Source of the DNA: Leifsonia sp. Root227
Lineage (GTDB): Bacteria; Actinomycetota; Actinomycetes; Actinomycetales; Microbacteriaceae
Length of the DNA: 64,000 bases
NCBI RefSeq assembly: GCF_001428745.1
Contig: NZ_LMIO01000002.1
Location: 641,532-705,531, forward strand
Direction: 5' to 3'
Numbering within the stretch: the stretch's first letter is position 1; every line of letters starts with the position of its first letter. This document shows positions 25,569 through 35,302 of the stretch, piece by piece. The notes beneath the pieces were generated by a model. The model saw only the letters and a list, made by a program, of their open reading frames with translations, had not been told where the DNA came from and searched no databases. A program made the translations under genes and the position numbers.

Positions 25569-28112
25569 TTAGCGGGCGTCGCGCTCCTGGGCCGCGAGCG
25601 CGCGCTCGACGCCGGCCAGGTTCTCGACCACCAGGCGGCGAAGCGCGGCCGGCTCCGCGTTGGCGGCGAGCCAGGCCTTCGTCGCGTCCCGCAGTTCGGC
25701 GTTCGCGAGCGGCGCCGGGTACATCCCGGCCACCAGGTACTCGGCGATCTTGTAGCTGCGCGACTCCCAGACGCCCTGCAGCGACGCGAAGTACGGCTCC
25801 ACGAACGTGGCGAGCACACTCTTGTCCGCCGCGCGCTGGAAGCCGAGACCGGTGTAGCGCACGATCGTGTTCGGCGCGGTGTCCGTGGCGAACACCGAGT
25901 CCCAGGCGGCCTGCTTGCCCTCCTGCGTCGGGATGCTCGCTGCGGCCTGCGCGGCGAACTGCGCGCCGTTGGCGGTGTTGTCAGCGGCGAGCGCAGCGTC
26001 GATCTCCTGCGTGCCGGCCTTGCCTCCGGCGGCGAGGGCGATCAGCAGCTCCCAGGCCAGGTCGGTGTCGACCTCGAGGCCGGGCAGCGTCACGCTGCCG
26101 TCGCGCAGTGCTGCGACGGTCGCCAGCTGCTCGTCGGTCGAGGCTGCTGCGGCGAAGAACTTGACGAACTGGAACTGCGCGTCGCTTCCCGTCTCGGCCT
26201 GCTGGGCCAGCGTCCACAGGGTGGATGCGACCTCCTCCACCGTCGCCTGCTGGCGCTCCGGCGCGACGTACGAACCGGCGGCGAGGAGCAGCTGGCTGAG
26301 CGTCGTGCGGATCGTGGTGGACTCCGTCTCCGGCGCGATGTTGCCGAGGACGAGGCGGACGTAGTCGCCTGCCGGGGTCTCCGCGTCCCGCGTCGCATCC
26401 CAAGCTGCACCCCAGACGAGCGAGCGGGCGAGCGGGTTCTCGATGGACGAGAGGTGCTCGATGGCGACCTGGAGGGACTGCTCGTCGAGGCGGATCTTCG
26501 CGTACGCGAGGTCGTCGTCGTTCAGCAGCACCAGTGCGGGGCGGGCGAGGCCGACGAGCTCTGCGACGTCGGTGCGCTCACCGTCGACGTCGAGCTCGAT
26601 GCGGTGGTCGCGCACGAGACGGCCGTCCACCAGGTTGTAGAACCCGATGGCGAGGCGGTGCGGGCGGATGGTGGGGTAGTCCGCCGCCGCGGTCTGCAGC
26701 ACGGCGAACGACGTGATCGTGCCGTCCGCATCCACCTCGATCTCCGGGCGGAGCGTGTTGACGCCCGCGGTCTCCAGCCACTTCTCCGACCAGTCGGTCA
26801 AGTCGCGGCCGCTGGTGGCCTCCAGCTCAACGAGCAGGTCGCGCAGCTCGGTGTTGGAGTGCGCGTGCTTCTTGAAGTACTGGGCGACGCCGGCGAGGAA
26901 GTCGTCCTGGCCGACCCACGCCACCAGCTGCTTGAGTACGGATGCGCCCTTGGCGTACGTGATGCCGTCGAAGTTGACCTGCACGTCTTCGAGGTCGTTG
27001 ATGGTCGCGACGATCGGGTGCGTGGACGGCAGCTGGTCCTGCTTGTACGCCCAGCTCTTCTCCATCGCGGCGAAGGTCGTCCACGCCTCGTGCCACTCGG
27101 TGGCCTCCGCGGTGGCGAGGGTGGATGCGTACTCGGCGAACGACTCGTTCAGCCAGAGGTCGTTCCACCACTTCATCGTCACCAGGTCGCCGAACCACAT
27201 GTGCGCGAGCTCGTGCAGGATCGTGACGACGCGACGCTCCTTGATGGCGTCGGTGACCTTCGAGCGGAACACGTAGGTCTCGGTGAAGGTGATCGCTCCG
27301 GCGTTCTCCATCGCGCCGGCGTTGAACTCGGGGACGAAGAGCTGGTCGTACTTCTCGAACGGGTACGCGTAGTCGAACTTCTCCTCGTAGAACGCGAAGC
27401 CCTGACGGGTCTTCTCGAAGATGTAGTCCGCATCCAGGTACTCGGCCAGCGACTTGCGCGCATAGACGCCGAGCGGGATGACGCGGCCGTCGCGGCTGGT
27501 GAGCTCGCTGTGCACCGACTCGTACGGCCCGGCGATGAGCGCGGTGATGTATGAGGAGATGCGGCTGGTGGGCGCGAACGCCCAGGTGTTCTTGCCATCG
27601 CCGGCGTCGGTGGGCTCTGGCGTGGGGGAGTTGCTCACGACGGCCCAGTGCGCGGGAGCCGTGACGGTGAAGGTGAACTCCGCCTTCAGGTCGGGCTGCT
27701 CGAACACGGCGAACATGCGGCGGGAGTCCGGGACCTCGAACTGGCTGTAGAGGTACACCTCGCCGTCGACGGGGTCGACGAAGCGGTGCAGGCCCTCTCC
27801 GGTGTTGGTGTAGATCGCGTCCGCGACGACGGTCAGCTCGTTCTGGGCCTCGAGGCCGTCGAGCTGGATGCGCACGCCGTCGCTGACCCGCGCGGGGTCG
27901 AGCTCGACGCCGTTGAGGGTCACAGAGTGGACCGTGCGGGTGATCGCGTCGATGAACGTCGACGATCCCTCTTCTGCGTCGAAGCGCACGGTGGTGGTGC
28001 TGAGGAACGTCTCCGGCCCCGTCGTCAGGTCGAGGACGACCTCATACGAGTTGGTGCTGACGAGCGATGCACGCTCCTGGGCTTCGACGCGGGTGAGGTT
28101 TTCTCCTGGCAA
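25569..28112 (-). CDS. pepN: Aminopeptidase N (M1 family)
   Basis: An 847-residue zinc metallopeptidase that removes N-terminal residues from peptides in the cytoplasm. The substrate-recognition motif is NAGAMENAG and the zinc site is HELAHMWFGD with the distant glutamate in NESFAEY (HExxH-x18-E). An ERAP1-like C-terminal domain completes it. The start is taken as TTG 28112: AAGGAG lies six bases upstream and translation then begins LPGENLTRVEAQERA, the common actinobacterial N-terminus. A longer frame from 28148 has no such site. It is divergent from rpiB. Confidence 0.95.
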   Translation of the reverse strand: MPGENLTRVEAQERASLVSTNSYEVVLDLTTGPETFLSTTTVRFDAEEGSSTFIDAITRTVHSVTLNGVELDPARVSDGVRIQLDGLEAQNELTVVADAIYTNTGEGLHRFVDPVDGEVYLYSQFEVPDSRRMFAVFEQPDLKAEFTFTVTAPAHWAVVSNSPTPEPTDAGDGKNTWAFAPTSRISSYITALIAGPYESVHSELTSRDGRVIPLGVYARKSLAEYLDADYIFEKTRQGFAFYEEKFDYAYPFEKYDQLFVPEFNAGAMENAGAITFTETYVFRSKVTDAIKERRVVTILHELAHMWFGDLVTMKWWNDLWLNESFAEYASTLATAEATEWHEAWTTFAAMEKSWAYKQDQLPSTHPIVATINDLEDVQVNFDGITYAKGASVLKQLVAWVGQDDFLAGVAQYFKKHAHSNTELRDLLVELEATSGRDLTDWSEKWLETAGVNTLRPEIEVDADGTITSFAVLQTAAADYPTIRPHRLAIGFYNLVDGRLVRDHRIELDVDGERTDVAELVGLARPALVLLNDDDLAYAKIRLDEQSLQVAIEHLSSIENPLARSLVWGAAWDATRDAETPAGDYVRLVLGNIAPETESTTIRTTLSQLLLAAGSYVAPERQQATVEEVASTLWTLAQQAETGSDAQFQFVKFFAAAASTDEQLATVAALRDGSVTLPGLEVDTDLAWELLIALAAGGKAGTQEIDAALAADNTANGAQFAAQAAASIPTQEGKQAAWDSVFATDTAPNTIVRYTGLGFQRAADKSVLATFVEPYFASLQGVWESRSYKIAEYLVAGMYPAPLANAELRDATKAWLAANAEPAALRRLVVENLAGVERALAAQERDAR

Positions 28113-28248
28113 CGCTGACTCCTTGAAGATTCGACGGATTGTGTCCAATGGACAACCCTAGACGCATCGGCGGCGGAGGGTCAGGTGCTGTGATCCTGGT
28201 GTGCTGCAGCTGTGCTGCTGCGTCGGTGGCTCTCCCTAAACTGGGTGC

Positions 28249-28737
28249 ATGCGCATCCACATCGCCACCGACCACGCCGGTCTGGACTTCAGCACCCACC
28301 TTCAGGCCCACCTCGCGGAGGCCGGTCACGACGTCGTCGACCACGGCCCGCAGAGCTACGACCCGATCGACGACTACCCGGCGTTCTGCATCAACGCTGC
28401 CAAGGCCGTCGTCGCCGACCAGCAGGCGGGCGTCGAGGCGCTCGGCGTCGTCTTCGGCGGCTCGGGCAACGGCGAGCAGATCGCGGCCAACAAGGTGATC
28501 GGCGCTCGCGCAGCCCTCGTCTGGAACGAGAGCACGGCGCAGCTCGCCCGGCAGCACAACGACGCCAACGTCATCTCCATCGGGGCCAGGCAGCACACGG
28601 TCGAGGAGGCGACGCGCTTCATCGACGTCTTCATCGCAGAGCCGTTCTCGCTGGAGGAGCGGCACGTCCGGCGCATCGCCCAGCTCGCCGAGTTCGAGGC
28701 GACGGGAGACATCGCAGGCAAGAACGTGGATCACTGA
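28249..28737 (+). CDS. rpiB: Ribose-5-phosphate isomerase B
   Basis: A 162-residue enzyme interconverting ribose 5-phosphate and ribulose 5-phosphate in the pentose phosphate pathway. The N-terminal MRIHIATDHAGLDF and the VVFGGSGNGEQIAANKVIGARAALVWN block are the RpiB phosphate- and sugar-binding loops. The actinobacterial subtype uses a glutamate base rather than the cysteine of E. coli RpiB, consistent with the GSGNGEQIAANK loop. The stop overlaps the start of the glycosylase gene (TGATG). Confidence 0.94.
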   Translation: MRIHIATDHAGLDFSTHLQAHLAEAGHDVVDHGPQSYDPIDDYPAFCINAAKAVVADQQAGVEALGVVFGGSGNGEQIAANKVIGARAALVWNESTAQLARQHNDANVISIGARQHTVEEATRFIDVFIAEPFSLEERHVRRIAQLAEFEATGDIAGKNVDH

Positions 28738-29765
28738 TGCCCGAGGGTCACTCCGTCCACCGCATCGCCCGCCAGTTCGCCACCAACTTCGTCGGGCACC
28801 GCATCGCCGTGTCGTCGCCGCAGGGACGGTTCGCCGAGGGAGCGTCCCGCATCGACGGGCACGTGATGACCGACGCCCGCGCGGTGGGCAAGCAGATGTT
28901 CCTGGAGTTCGACAACGGGCTCTGGCTGCGCATCCACCTGGGCATCTACGGCGCGTGGGACTTCGCGGGCGACATCAGCGTCGACCCGACCATCGCGGCG
29001 GCGAACGGGCGGATGGGGCAGACCAACCAGCGCGGGACGGTGCTGGAGGATGCGGACGGCGCTGATCTCGATGGCGCCGTTCTGGATGGCGCCGTTCTGG
29101 ACAGTGCTGGGGAGAACTCCCTGCACAGCATCGGCGCGCCGCGGCGCACGCGGCTGCGCATGGCGGAGTCGGAGAAGGTGGAGGACGAGATCACCACGTT
29201 CCCGCCGGAACCGATCGGTCAGGTGCGGGTGCGACTGCTGAGCGACACCGCCGTCGCCGACCTCCGCGGACCGACGGCCTGCGAGGTCCTCGATCCCGCC
29301 CAGGTGGATGCGGTGATCGCCAAACTCGGACCCGACCCGCTCCTGCAGCACGACCAGGCGGCGGAAGACCGCTTCGTCGCCGCCGTGCGCAAGAAGCAGA
29401 CGTCGATTGCCCTGTTGCTGATGGATCAGAACGTCGTCGCAGGCATCGGCAACGTCTACCGCGCAGAGCTGCTGTTCCGCGCCCGCCTCAACCCGCACAC
29501 GCCGGGCAAGCTGGTGCAGGAGGACACGGCGCGAGCGCTCTGGCAGGACTGGGCGAAGCTGCTGCGGATCGGCGTCGAGACCGGCCAGATGATGACCATG
29601 GACGACCTCGACCCCGAGAGCTACCGCAAGGCGATGGCGAGCCGCGAGGACAGGCACTGGGTGTACAAGCGCGAGGGCCTGCCGTGCCGGATCTGCGGCA
29701 CGCACATCGTGATGGAGCTCCTGGGAGGGCGCAAACTGTACTGGTGCCCGAAGGACCAGGCCTGA
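28737..29765 (+). CDS. Fpg/Nei-family DNA glycosylase-AP lyase
   Basis: A 342-residue base-excision repair enzyme. After the initiator Met come the catalytic Pro-Glu (PEGHSVHRIARQ); the PEGHS form is the Nei2 type acting on oxidised pyrimidines. The H2TH region is around MDQNVVAGIGNVYRAELLFRA. The C-terminal zinc finger reads C-x2-C-x16-C-x2-D (CRIC...WCPKD), so the fourth cysteine is replaced by aspartate. There is also an insert near 100-135 with an internal DGAVLDGAVLD repeat (15-bp tandem at 29068-29100). Translationally coupled to rpiB. Confidence 0.88.
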   Translation: MPEGHSVHRIARQFATNFVGHRIAVSSPQGRFAEGASRIDGHVMTDARAVGKQMFLEFDNGLWLRIHLGIYGAWDFAGDISVDPTIAAANGRMGQTNQRGTVLEDADGADLDGAVLDGAVLDSAGENSLHSIGAPRRTRLRMAESEKVEDEITTFPPEPIGQVRVRLLSDTAVADLRGPTACEVLDPAQVDAVIAKLGPDPLLQHDQAAEDRFVAAVRKKQTSIALLLMDQNVVAGIGNVYRAELLFRARLNPHTPGKLVQEDTARALWQDWAKLLRIGVETGQMMTMDDLDPESYRKAMASREDRHWVYKREGLPCRICGTHIVMELLGGRKLYWCPKDQA

Positions 29766-29843
29766 GCGCTCCGCGTATGGGCGACGATCTGGTGCTGAAC
29801 ACCGCCCGAGCCTGACCAAGCCGACCCCGACCGGAGACAGCCG

Positions 29844-30482
29844 ATGAGACAGAACCCCAGCTTCGCCCTCGCCGACGTGGAGGAGATCAAGCGGCTGATC
29901 CGTCTGAACCCGTGGGCGACGATCGTCAGCAGCATCGCGGAGGGGCTGGTCGCCTCGCACTACCCGATCCTGGTCGACGAGTCGCGCGACGAGCTCTCGA
30001 TCGTCACGCACGTCGGCCGTCCGGACGACCTGGTGCACGAGCTGGGGCAGCACGAGATCCTCGTGGTGGTGCAGGGGCCGCACGGCTACATCTCGCCAGG
30101 CTGGTACGACGCCAACCCGGCCGTGCCCACCTGGAACTTCACGGCAGCGCACCTGGGCGGCGTGCCGGAGATCCTCAGCGACGAGGAGAACTTCGAGGTG
30201 CTCGGCAAGCTGGTCGACCACTTCGAGGACAGGATGCCAGAACCGCGAAGGATGCTCGGCGCACCCGCGGACGCGGCGTACGCGCAGCGCATCTCCTCCG
30301 GCACCGTCGGGATGCGCCTGACGCCCACGAAGATCGTCGCGAAGAGCAAGCTCAGCCAGAACAAGCCGGCAGAGACGGTCGACAGGATCATCGGCGAACT
30401 CGAAGGCGACGGCGTGTACGCCAGCCGCGACCTGGCGGCGGAGATGCGCAGGGTGCACGACCGGATGCGCGCGGCGCGGTGA
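29844..30482 (+). CDS. PaiB-type FMN-binding protein
   Basis: A 212-residue protein of the PaiB / FMN-binding split-barrel family, first seen in Bacillus subtilis as a regulator of sporulation and protease genes. Diagnostic segments are MRQNPSFALADVEEIKRLIRLNPWATIVS at the N-terminus, VVVQGPHGYISPGWYD and VPTWNFTAAHLGG. Its biochemical role is unsettled. The stop overlaps the GTG of the amidohydrolase gene, so they form an operon. Confidence 0.88.
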   Translation: MRQNPSFALADVEEIKRLIRLNPWATIVSSIAEGLVASHYPILVDESRDELSIVTHVGRPDDLVHELGQHEILVVVQGPHGYISPGWYDANPAVPTWNFTAAHLGGVPEILSDEENFEVLGKLVDHFEDRMPEPRRMLGAPADAAYAQRISSGTVGMRLTPTKIVAKSKLSQNKPAETVDRIIGELEGDGVYASRDLAAEMRRVHDRMRAAR

Positions 30483-32092
30483 CGCAGCAGGGGAGCAGCG
30501 CAGAGGCGGTGCTGCTGCGCGGGGCACGCCTGCCCGGCGTGGACGGCGAGCACGATGTGCTGCTGCGCGACGGGGCGATCGTGGCCGTCGGCGATGCCGG
30601 GAGCGTGGCTGCACGGGACTTCGGTGCCGTGGGGACCGTTCGGCAGGTGCAGCTCGACGGACGGTGGATCGTTCCAGGGCTGTGGGACCAGCACGTGCAT
30701 TTCACCCAGTGGGCGCAGACCGCACGGCGGCTCGACCTCTCGCGGGCACGATCGGCGGCGGAGGCGGCCGACCTCGTGCGTGCGCGCATCGCAGCGGAGG
30801 ACGCGGAGCAGCCGCGGAGCCCGGCAGGCGGGTCGCGCCGGGCAGGGGAGCGGGCGGCGGCGGAGCCGCTGGTCGGCTTCGGGTTCCATGACGCGCTCTG
30901 GCCGGACCAGCCCACCCGCGCCCTCCTGGATGCGGCAGCGGACGGCCGCGCTGTCGTCCTGATCGCCGGCGACCTGCACTGCTCCTGGCTGAGCACGGCG
31001 GCCGCGCGACGGTTCGCGCCCGAGACGGCAGACGATCCGTCCGCAGCTGTGTTGCGCGAGGACGCGAGCTTCGCCGTCACCAGCCTGCTCGCCGCTGCCG
31101 ACGACGCCACCCTCGACCGGTGGGCGGCCGAGGCGGCGTCGGCGGCAGCCGCGCGTGGCGTGGTCGGGATCGTCGACCTCGAGTACGGCTGGAACCTGGA
31201 GGTGTGGCAGCGCAGGATGGCCGGGGGCGCATCCACCGGCGCCGGTGTGTCCACCGGCTCCGGCGCATCCGGTGGTTCGGCTGCGGCGCTCAGGGTCGAG
31301 TTCGGCATCTACCCCGACGACCTGGAGCGCGCCATCGCGGCCGGGCTGCGCACGGGAGACGTCATCGACGGCACGGACGGCCTGCTCACGGTGGGACCGG
31401 CGAAGATCATCAGCGACGGCTCCCTCAACACGCGCACCGCACTGTGCGTCAGCGCGTATCCCGACGGAGGGCACGGCGTCGCCAATCTCACGAACGCCGA
31501 ACTCGTCGAGTGGATGCGGCGCGCAGCCTCCTCCGGCATCGAACCCACCGTGCACGCGATCGGCGACCGCGCGAACACGCTGGCGCTCGACGCGTTCGAG
31601 ACGGTCGGCTGCCGGGGACGGATCGAGCACGCACAGCTGGTCTCGGCCGTTGACGTGCCGCGCTTCGCCGGGCTCGGCGTCACCGCGAGCGTCCAGCCCG
31701 AGCACGCGATGGACGACCGCGACGTCGCAGACGCGCTCTGGGCCGGCCAAACCGACCGTGCGTTCCCTCTTGCGGAACTGCACGCCTCCGGCGCAACCAT
31801 CGCCTTCGGCTCCGACGCTCCCGTCGCGCCGCTCGATCCGTGGATCGCGCTGTCGGCCGCCGTCACCCGGTCGCGCGACGGCCGGTCGCCGTGGCACCCT
31901 GAGCAGGCGCTGTCCAGGGAGGCCGCGCTGCGCGCATCCACCCGGTCGAGCATCCAGGCGGGCCAGCCGGCGGACATCGCGGTGCTCGACGCCGACCCGT
32001 TCACCTGCCTGGCCGCCGACCTGCGTGGGATGCCCGTGGCCGCGACGCTGCTGGCCGGCCGCTTCACGCACGACACGCTCGGCTGGGCGTAG
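30479..32092 (+). CDS. Amidohydrolase-superfamily protein (YtcJ-like)
   Basis: A 537-residue metal-dependent hydrolase. The first metal motif is WDQHVHF following a short urease-alpha-like beta sandwich. Later metal ligands are in VHAIGDRAN (the FHAIGD motif of YtcJ proteins), RIEHAQLV and IAFGSDAPV, all in the order expected for the family. Members act on exocyclic amides such as N-formyl or imidazolone compounds; the substrate here is unknown. GTG 30479 overlaps the paiB-like stop. An Ala/Gly-rich stretch near 245-265 is probably a disordered loop. Confidence 0.85.
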   Translation: MTQQGSSAEAVLLRGARLPGVDGEHDVLLRDGAIVAVGDAGSVAARDFGAVGTVRQVQLDGRWIVPGLWDQHVHFTQWAQTARRLDLSRARSAAEAADLVRARIAAEDAEQPRSPAGGSRRAGERAAAEPLVGFGFHDALWPDQPTRALLDAAADGRAVVLIAGDLHCSWLSTAAARRFAPETADDPSAAVLREDASFAVTSLLAAADDATLDRWAAEAASAAAARGVVGIVDLEYGWNLEVWQRRMAGGASTGAGVSTGSGASGGSAAALRVEFGIYPDDLERAIAAGLRTGDVIDGTDGLLTVGPAKIISDGSLNTRTALCVSAYPDGGHGVANLTNAELVEWMRRAASSGIEPTVHAIGDRANTLALDAFETVGCRGRIEHAQLVSAVDVPRFAGLGVTASVQPEHAMDDRDVADALWAGQTDRAFPLAELHASGATIAFGSDAPVAPLDPWIALSAAVTRSRDGRSPWHPEQALSREAALRASTRSSIQAGQPADIAVLDADPFTCLAADLRGMPVAATLLAGRFTHDTLGWA

Positions 32093-32201
32093 CCCGCGCA
32101 GTCGAGGAACCGGCGCCCGCCGAGCAGCGCTCGTCTGCGCGAGGGAGGTGCCGTCGCCGGACGCCACCCCACACGCGCATCCACAGGCCACGGCACGCTA
32201 A

Positions 32202-32266
32202 TCGACGGGATGCCAGTATCTGCGCGCGATATCCCTGCCCTGAGCGCAGTCACTGTCATCTCGTCG
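32202..32266. repeat. Intergenic inverted repeat B, copy 1
   Basis: Arms CGACGGGATGCCAGT and CACTGTCATCTCGTCG are complementary with two mismatches. The region between the conserved GCCAGTATC and ACTG boxes is 31 bases, the same length as in copy 2 at 36085-36149. The loop ends GCGCAG here and TCGCAG there. It lies between the amidohydrolase and dps genes. Confidence 0.6.
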
Positions 32267-32289
32267 GGCATGCGCCGGCCCCGGGACGG

Positions 32290-32327
32290 CGAATGGCCCA
32301 GGATCGTCGACGATCCAGGGCCATTCG
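32290..32327. terminator. Bidirectional hairpin between amidohydrolase and dps genes
   Basis: Two adjoining 19-base arms (32290-32308 and 32309-32327) pair with a single A/A mismatch. It lies 27 bases beyond the dps stop on the minus strand and also downstream of the plus-strand amidohydrolase gene. Confidence 0.65.
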
Positions 32328-32353
32328 ATGCGGGCGTGCCGCGGAAGGCTGCG

Positions 32354-32836
32354 CTACTTGCTGATGTGCGCGAACAGGAACCAGCGGTCCTTGTCGAGGC
32401 CGCGGGCGATCTCGATGGCGATGTCCTGGCTGGTCTGGTCGAGCTCGTCGAGTTCCTTGACGGCGGCGTTCACGTTGGCGAGGGCAGCGTCGATCTGGCC
32501 GATGACCTCGGCGATGGTGTCGTTCGACTGGCGGAAGCCTGCGGTGAGCTCGGTCGTGCTGGTCTTGGCTGCGACCGTGCCGAGGCGGGCGTCAACGGGG
32601 AGACCGAGGGCGACGATGCGCTCCGCGGCGAGGTCGGCCCACTCCTGGGCGTGGTCGACGATGACGTCGAGCAGCTCGTGCACGCCGATGAAGTTGGCTC
32701 CGCGCACGTGCCAGTGGGCCTGCTTGCCGTTGACGACGAGGGCGGTGAGGTCGATGACCACGGGGCTCAGGAACTGGGCGACTCCGGCGGCGACGTCGGG
32801 GTTCGAAACACTCTGGGTTGCGGCGATGTCCGTCAT
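32354..32836 (-). CDS. dps: Dps ferritin-like DNA-protection protein
   Basis: A 160-residue Dps protein that stores iron and shields DNA during starvation and peroxide stress, forming a dodecamer. The interface ferroxidase ligands are visible: H in GKQAHWHVRGANF, and H, D and E in LLDVIVDHAQEWADLAAERIVALG. The N-terminus is short, with little basic extension, so DNA binding may be weak. It stands alone, divergent from the histidine-kinase gene. Confidence 0.93.
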   Translation of the reverse strand: MTDIAATQSVSNPDVAAGVAQFLSPVVIDLTALVVNGKQAHWHVRGANFIGVHELLDVIVDHAQEWADLAAERIVALGLPVDARLGTVAAKTSTTELTAGFRQSNDTIAEVIGQIDAALANVNAAVKELDELDQTSQDIAIEIARGLDKDRWFLFAHISK

Positions 32837-33013
32837 GGGTTGGCGTCCTTTCTGCTGACTGAAGACAACGCTACGCGTCCACAGGAATTCCGCAACGAAG
32901 CTGAGCCTCCGCTAACTAAGGGTGGGATAACCCCCGCACAGGTCCGGGCGGCCGCCCGATACCAGCGCCGGCGCCGGTTCGGGAGGCTGGAGGAACACGA
33001 AGGAGACCACACC

Positions 33014-34480
33014 ATGAGCACAGACACACCTCCCGTCCGCGCCGCCACGACATCTGGCACTCTGGATGCTGTGAGCACCCCCGATATACGGCCAGGCGAC
33101 GTGCGACCAGGCGACACGCAGCCCGCCGGCGCGCGACCGGCCGACGCGTCCGCCGCATCCACAGCCACCCGGCGGGGTTACGGCGGCCTCTGGCGCGGCG
33201 TGCCCCGCGAGCTCGGCTTCCTGCTGCTGACCATGCCCATCGCGATCATCGGCATGTCCGTCGGGCTGACCCTGTTCTGGACGGGCGTCGGCACCATCGT
33301 CATCTACGTCGGTCTGTTCGTGCTGATCGCCGCGTTCTACGTCGTCCGTGCGTTCGGGACGCTGGAGATCGTGCGTCTGCGCTGGGCAGGGCGCCCGCCG
33401 ATCACCGAGCCTCAGTGGTCGGAGCCCGGCACGCCGCAGCCGTTCTGGCGCGCCATGTTCGGGCCGTTCGTCAACGGCCACTACTGGCTGTACCTGCTGC
33501 ACACGCTGATCATCAACCCGATCGTCAGCATCGTCTCGTGGACGCTCACCATCGTCTGGACCTCGGTCGCCCTCGGCGGCCTGACAGCGTGGTTCTGGGA
33601 ACGATTCACCCCGGACAACGGCAGGGACATCTACCTCTCGCGTGTGGTCGTCGACTGGGTGTTCGGCATCCACTCGACCTTCGACCCTCGGGCAGGGGAT
33701 GCGATCCTCGAACTGATCGTCGGCGTCGTCTTCGCCGTCACCCTGCCGTTCATCACCCGCGGCCTCACCTCGCTGCACGGCGTCATCGCGCTCGGGATGC
33801 TCGGGGCGTGGCGCTCGGAGGCGCTGCAGCGGGAAGTGGCCGACCTGTCCGCATCCCGTGGTGCAGCGGTGGTGGCGGAGGACCAGGCGCTGCGTCGGCT
33901 GGAGCGCGACCTGCACGACGGTCCGCAGCAGCGGCTCGTCCGGTTGCAGATGGACATCGCCGCAGCGGAGCGCAAACTCTCCGACGATCCGGATGCGGCA
34001 CGCGCCATCCTCGCGGAGGCCGGCCAGCAGGCCCACGACACCCTCGAGGAGCTGCGAGCACTGTCCCGCGGCTTCGCCCCGCCGATCCTGCAGGACAGGG
34101 GACTCGTCGCCGCCGTCGACTCGCTCGCCGCGCGCAGCCCCATCCCGTTGCGGGTGGAGTCGTCGCTGCAGCAGGGCACGCGGTTCTCGCCGGAGCTGGA
34201 GCGCAGCGTGTACTTCGTGGCCGCAGAGCTGTCCGCGAATCTCGCGAAGCACTCCGGCGCAACGGAGGCGCGGCTGTTCCTCGACCGCACGGTCGATCAG
34301 GCGACAGGGGCGGCGTGGCTGAGCGTGTGGCTGACGGACAACGGCACAGGGGGAGCGTCGAAGCTCGCAGGGCACGGGCTCGCCGGGCTGGACGAGCGCG
34401 TGCGCGGACTGCGCGGCGAGTTCGTGGTGGACAGCCCGGTGGGCGGTCCCACGCGGATCGGGGCGCGCATCCCGGTGTGA
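33014..34480 (+). CDS. Sensor histidine kinase with N-terminal membrane sensor domain
   Basis: A 488-residue kinase. Residues 1-55 are a disordered tail with RPGD repeats (IRPGDVRPGDTQPAG). A four-helix membrane sensor (about 60-260, starting YGGLWRGVPRELGFLLLTMPIAI) is the putative-sensor type usual in actinobacterial NarL-type kinases. The HisKA_3 block is RRLERDLHDGPQQRLVRLQMDIAAAERKL, and the ATPase end is GHGLAGLDERVRGLRGEF. ATG 33014 has AAGGAG nine bases upstream. The cognate regulator follows at 34559. Confidence 0.92.
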   Translation: MSTDTPPVRAATTSGTLDAVSTPDIRPGDVRPGDTQPAGARPADASAASTATRRGYGGLWRGVPRELGFLLLTMPIAIIGMSVGLTLFWTGVGTIVIYVGLFVLIAAFYVVRAFGTLEIVRLRWAGRPPITEPQWSEPGTPQPFWRAMFGPFVNGHYWLYLLHTLIINPIVSIVSWTLTIVWTSVALGGLTAWFWERFTPDNGRDIYLSRVVVDWVFGIHSTFDPRAGDAILELIVGVVFAVTLPFITRGLTSLHGVIALGMLGAWRSEALQREVADLSASRGAAVVAEDQALRRLERDLHDGPQQRLVRLQMDIAAAERKLSDDPDAARAILAEAGQQAHDTLEELRALSRGFAPPILQDRGLVAAVDSLAARSPIPLRVESSLQQGTRFSPELERSVYFVAAELSANLAKHSGATEARLFLDRTVDQATGAAWLSVWLTDNGTGGASKLAGHGLAGLDERVRGLRGEFVVDSPVGGPTRIGARIPV

Positions 34481-34558
34481 CTCGGCCAGGGTGCGCGGAC
34501 GTGCCCTGGTGGCTGCGGCGCGCATCCACCGGCTGTGCCCCGCCTCTAGGCTGGTGGG

Positions 34559-35221
34559 GTGACTTCGAGTGACCCCACCAGCCTTCGCCTGGTCATCGCC
34601 GACGACTCCGTGCTTCTGCGCGAAGGCCTGGTGCGCCTGTTCGACGAGGCCGGCTTCGAGACCGTCGGCGCCTACGGGGACGCGGATGCGCTCCTCGCCT
34701 CGGTCGGCTCGCTCGCCCCGGACGTGGCGGTCCTCGACGTGCGGATGCCGCCGACGTTCCGCGACGAGGGCGTGCGCGCCGCGCTCACGCTGCGGGCGGA
34801 GCATCCGGAGATCGGGGTGCTGCTGCTCAGCCAGTACGTCGAAGGCACGTACGCGCAGGAACTCCTCGCGAGTGGTCAGGGTGGCACAGGCTACCTGCTG
34901 AAAGACCGCATCGCCTCGCTCGATGAGCTGCGGGATGCGGTCACCCGCGTGGCGGACGGTGGCACCGTCCTCGACCCGCAGGTGGTGCGCGAACTGCTGG
35001 TGCGGCGCACGAACCCGCTGGAGTCGCTGACGCCGCGCGAGCGCGAGGTGCTGCAGCTGATGGCGGAGGGCAGGACGAACGCCGGCATCGCACAGCGGCT
35101 GGTGATCGGCGTGGGGGCTGTGGAGAAGAACGTGACCTCGATCTTCCAGAAGCTCGCCTTGGAGGACTCCGGCGACGACCACCGCCGGGTGCTAGCGGTG
35201 CTGGCGTTCCTGCAGCGCTGA
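34559..35221 (+). CDS. LuxR-family response regulator
   Basis: A 220-residue regulator starting with GTG 34559. The receiver domain has acidic residues in LRLVIADDSVLLREG and the phosphoacceptor in DVAVLDVRMPP. The HTH is LTPREREVLQLMAEGRTNAGIAQRLVIGVGAVEKNVTSIFQKL. It follows the histidine kinase by 78 bases and forms a two-component pair with it. Target genes are unknown. Confidence 0.92.
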   Translation: MTSSDPTSLRLVIADDSVLLREGLVRLFDEAGFETVGAYGDADALLASVGSLAPDVAVLDVRMPPTFRDEGVRAALTLRAEHPEIGVLLLSQYVEGTYAQELLASGQGGTGYLLKDRIASLDELRDAVTRVADGGTVLDPQVVRELLVRRTNPLESLTPREREVLQLMAEGRTNAGIAQRLVIGVGAVEKNVTSIFQKLALEDSGDDHRRVLAVLAFLQR

Positions 35222-35302
35222 CGCGGCGACGACCCTTGCCGTCTGCGAGCGGCGGCACCAGAATGAAGGCACTTCGATCCCTCGGATGAAAGAAGGTGCC
35301 CC

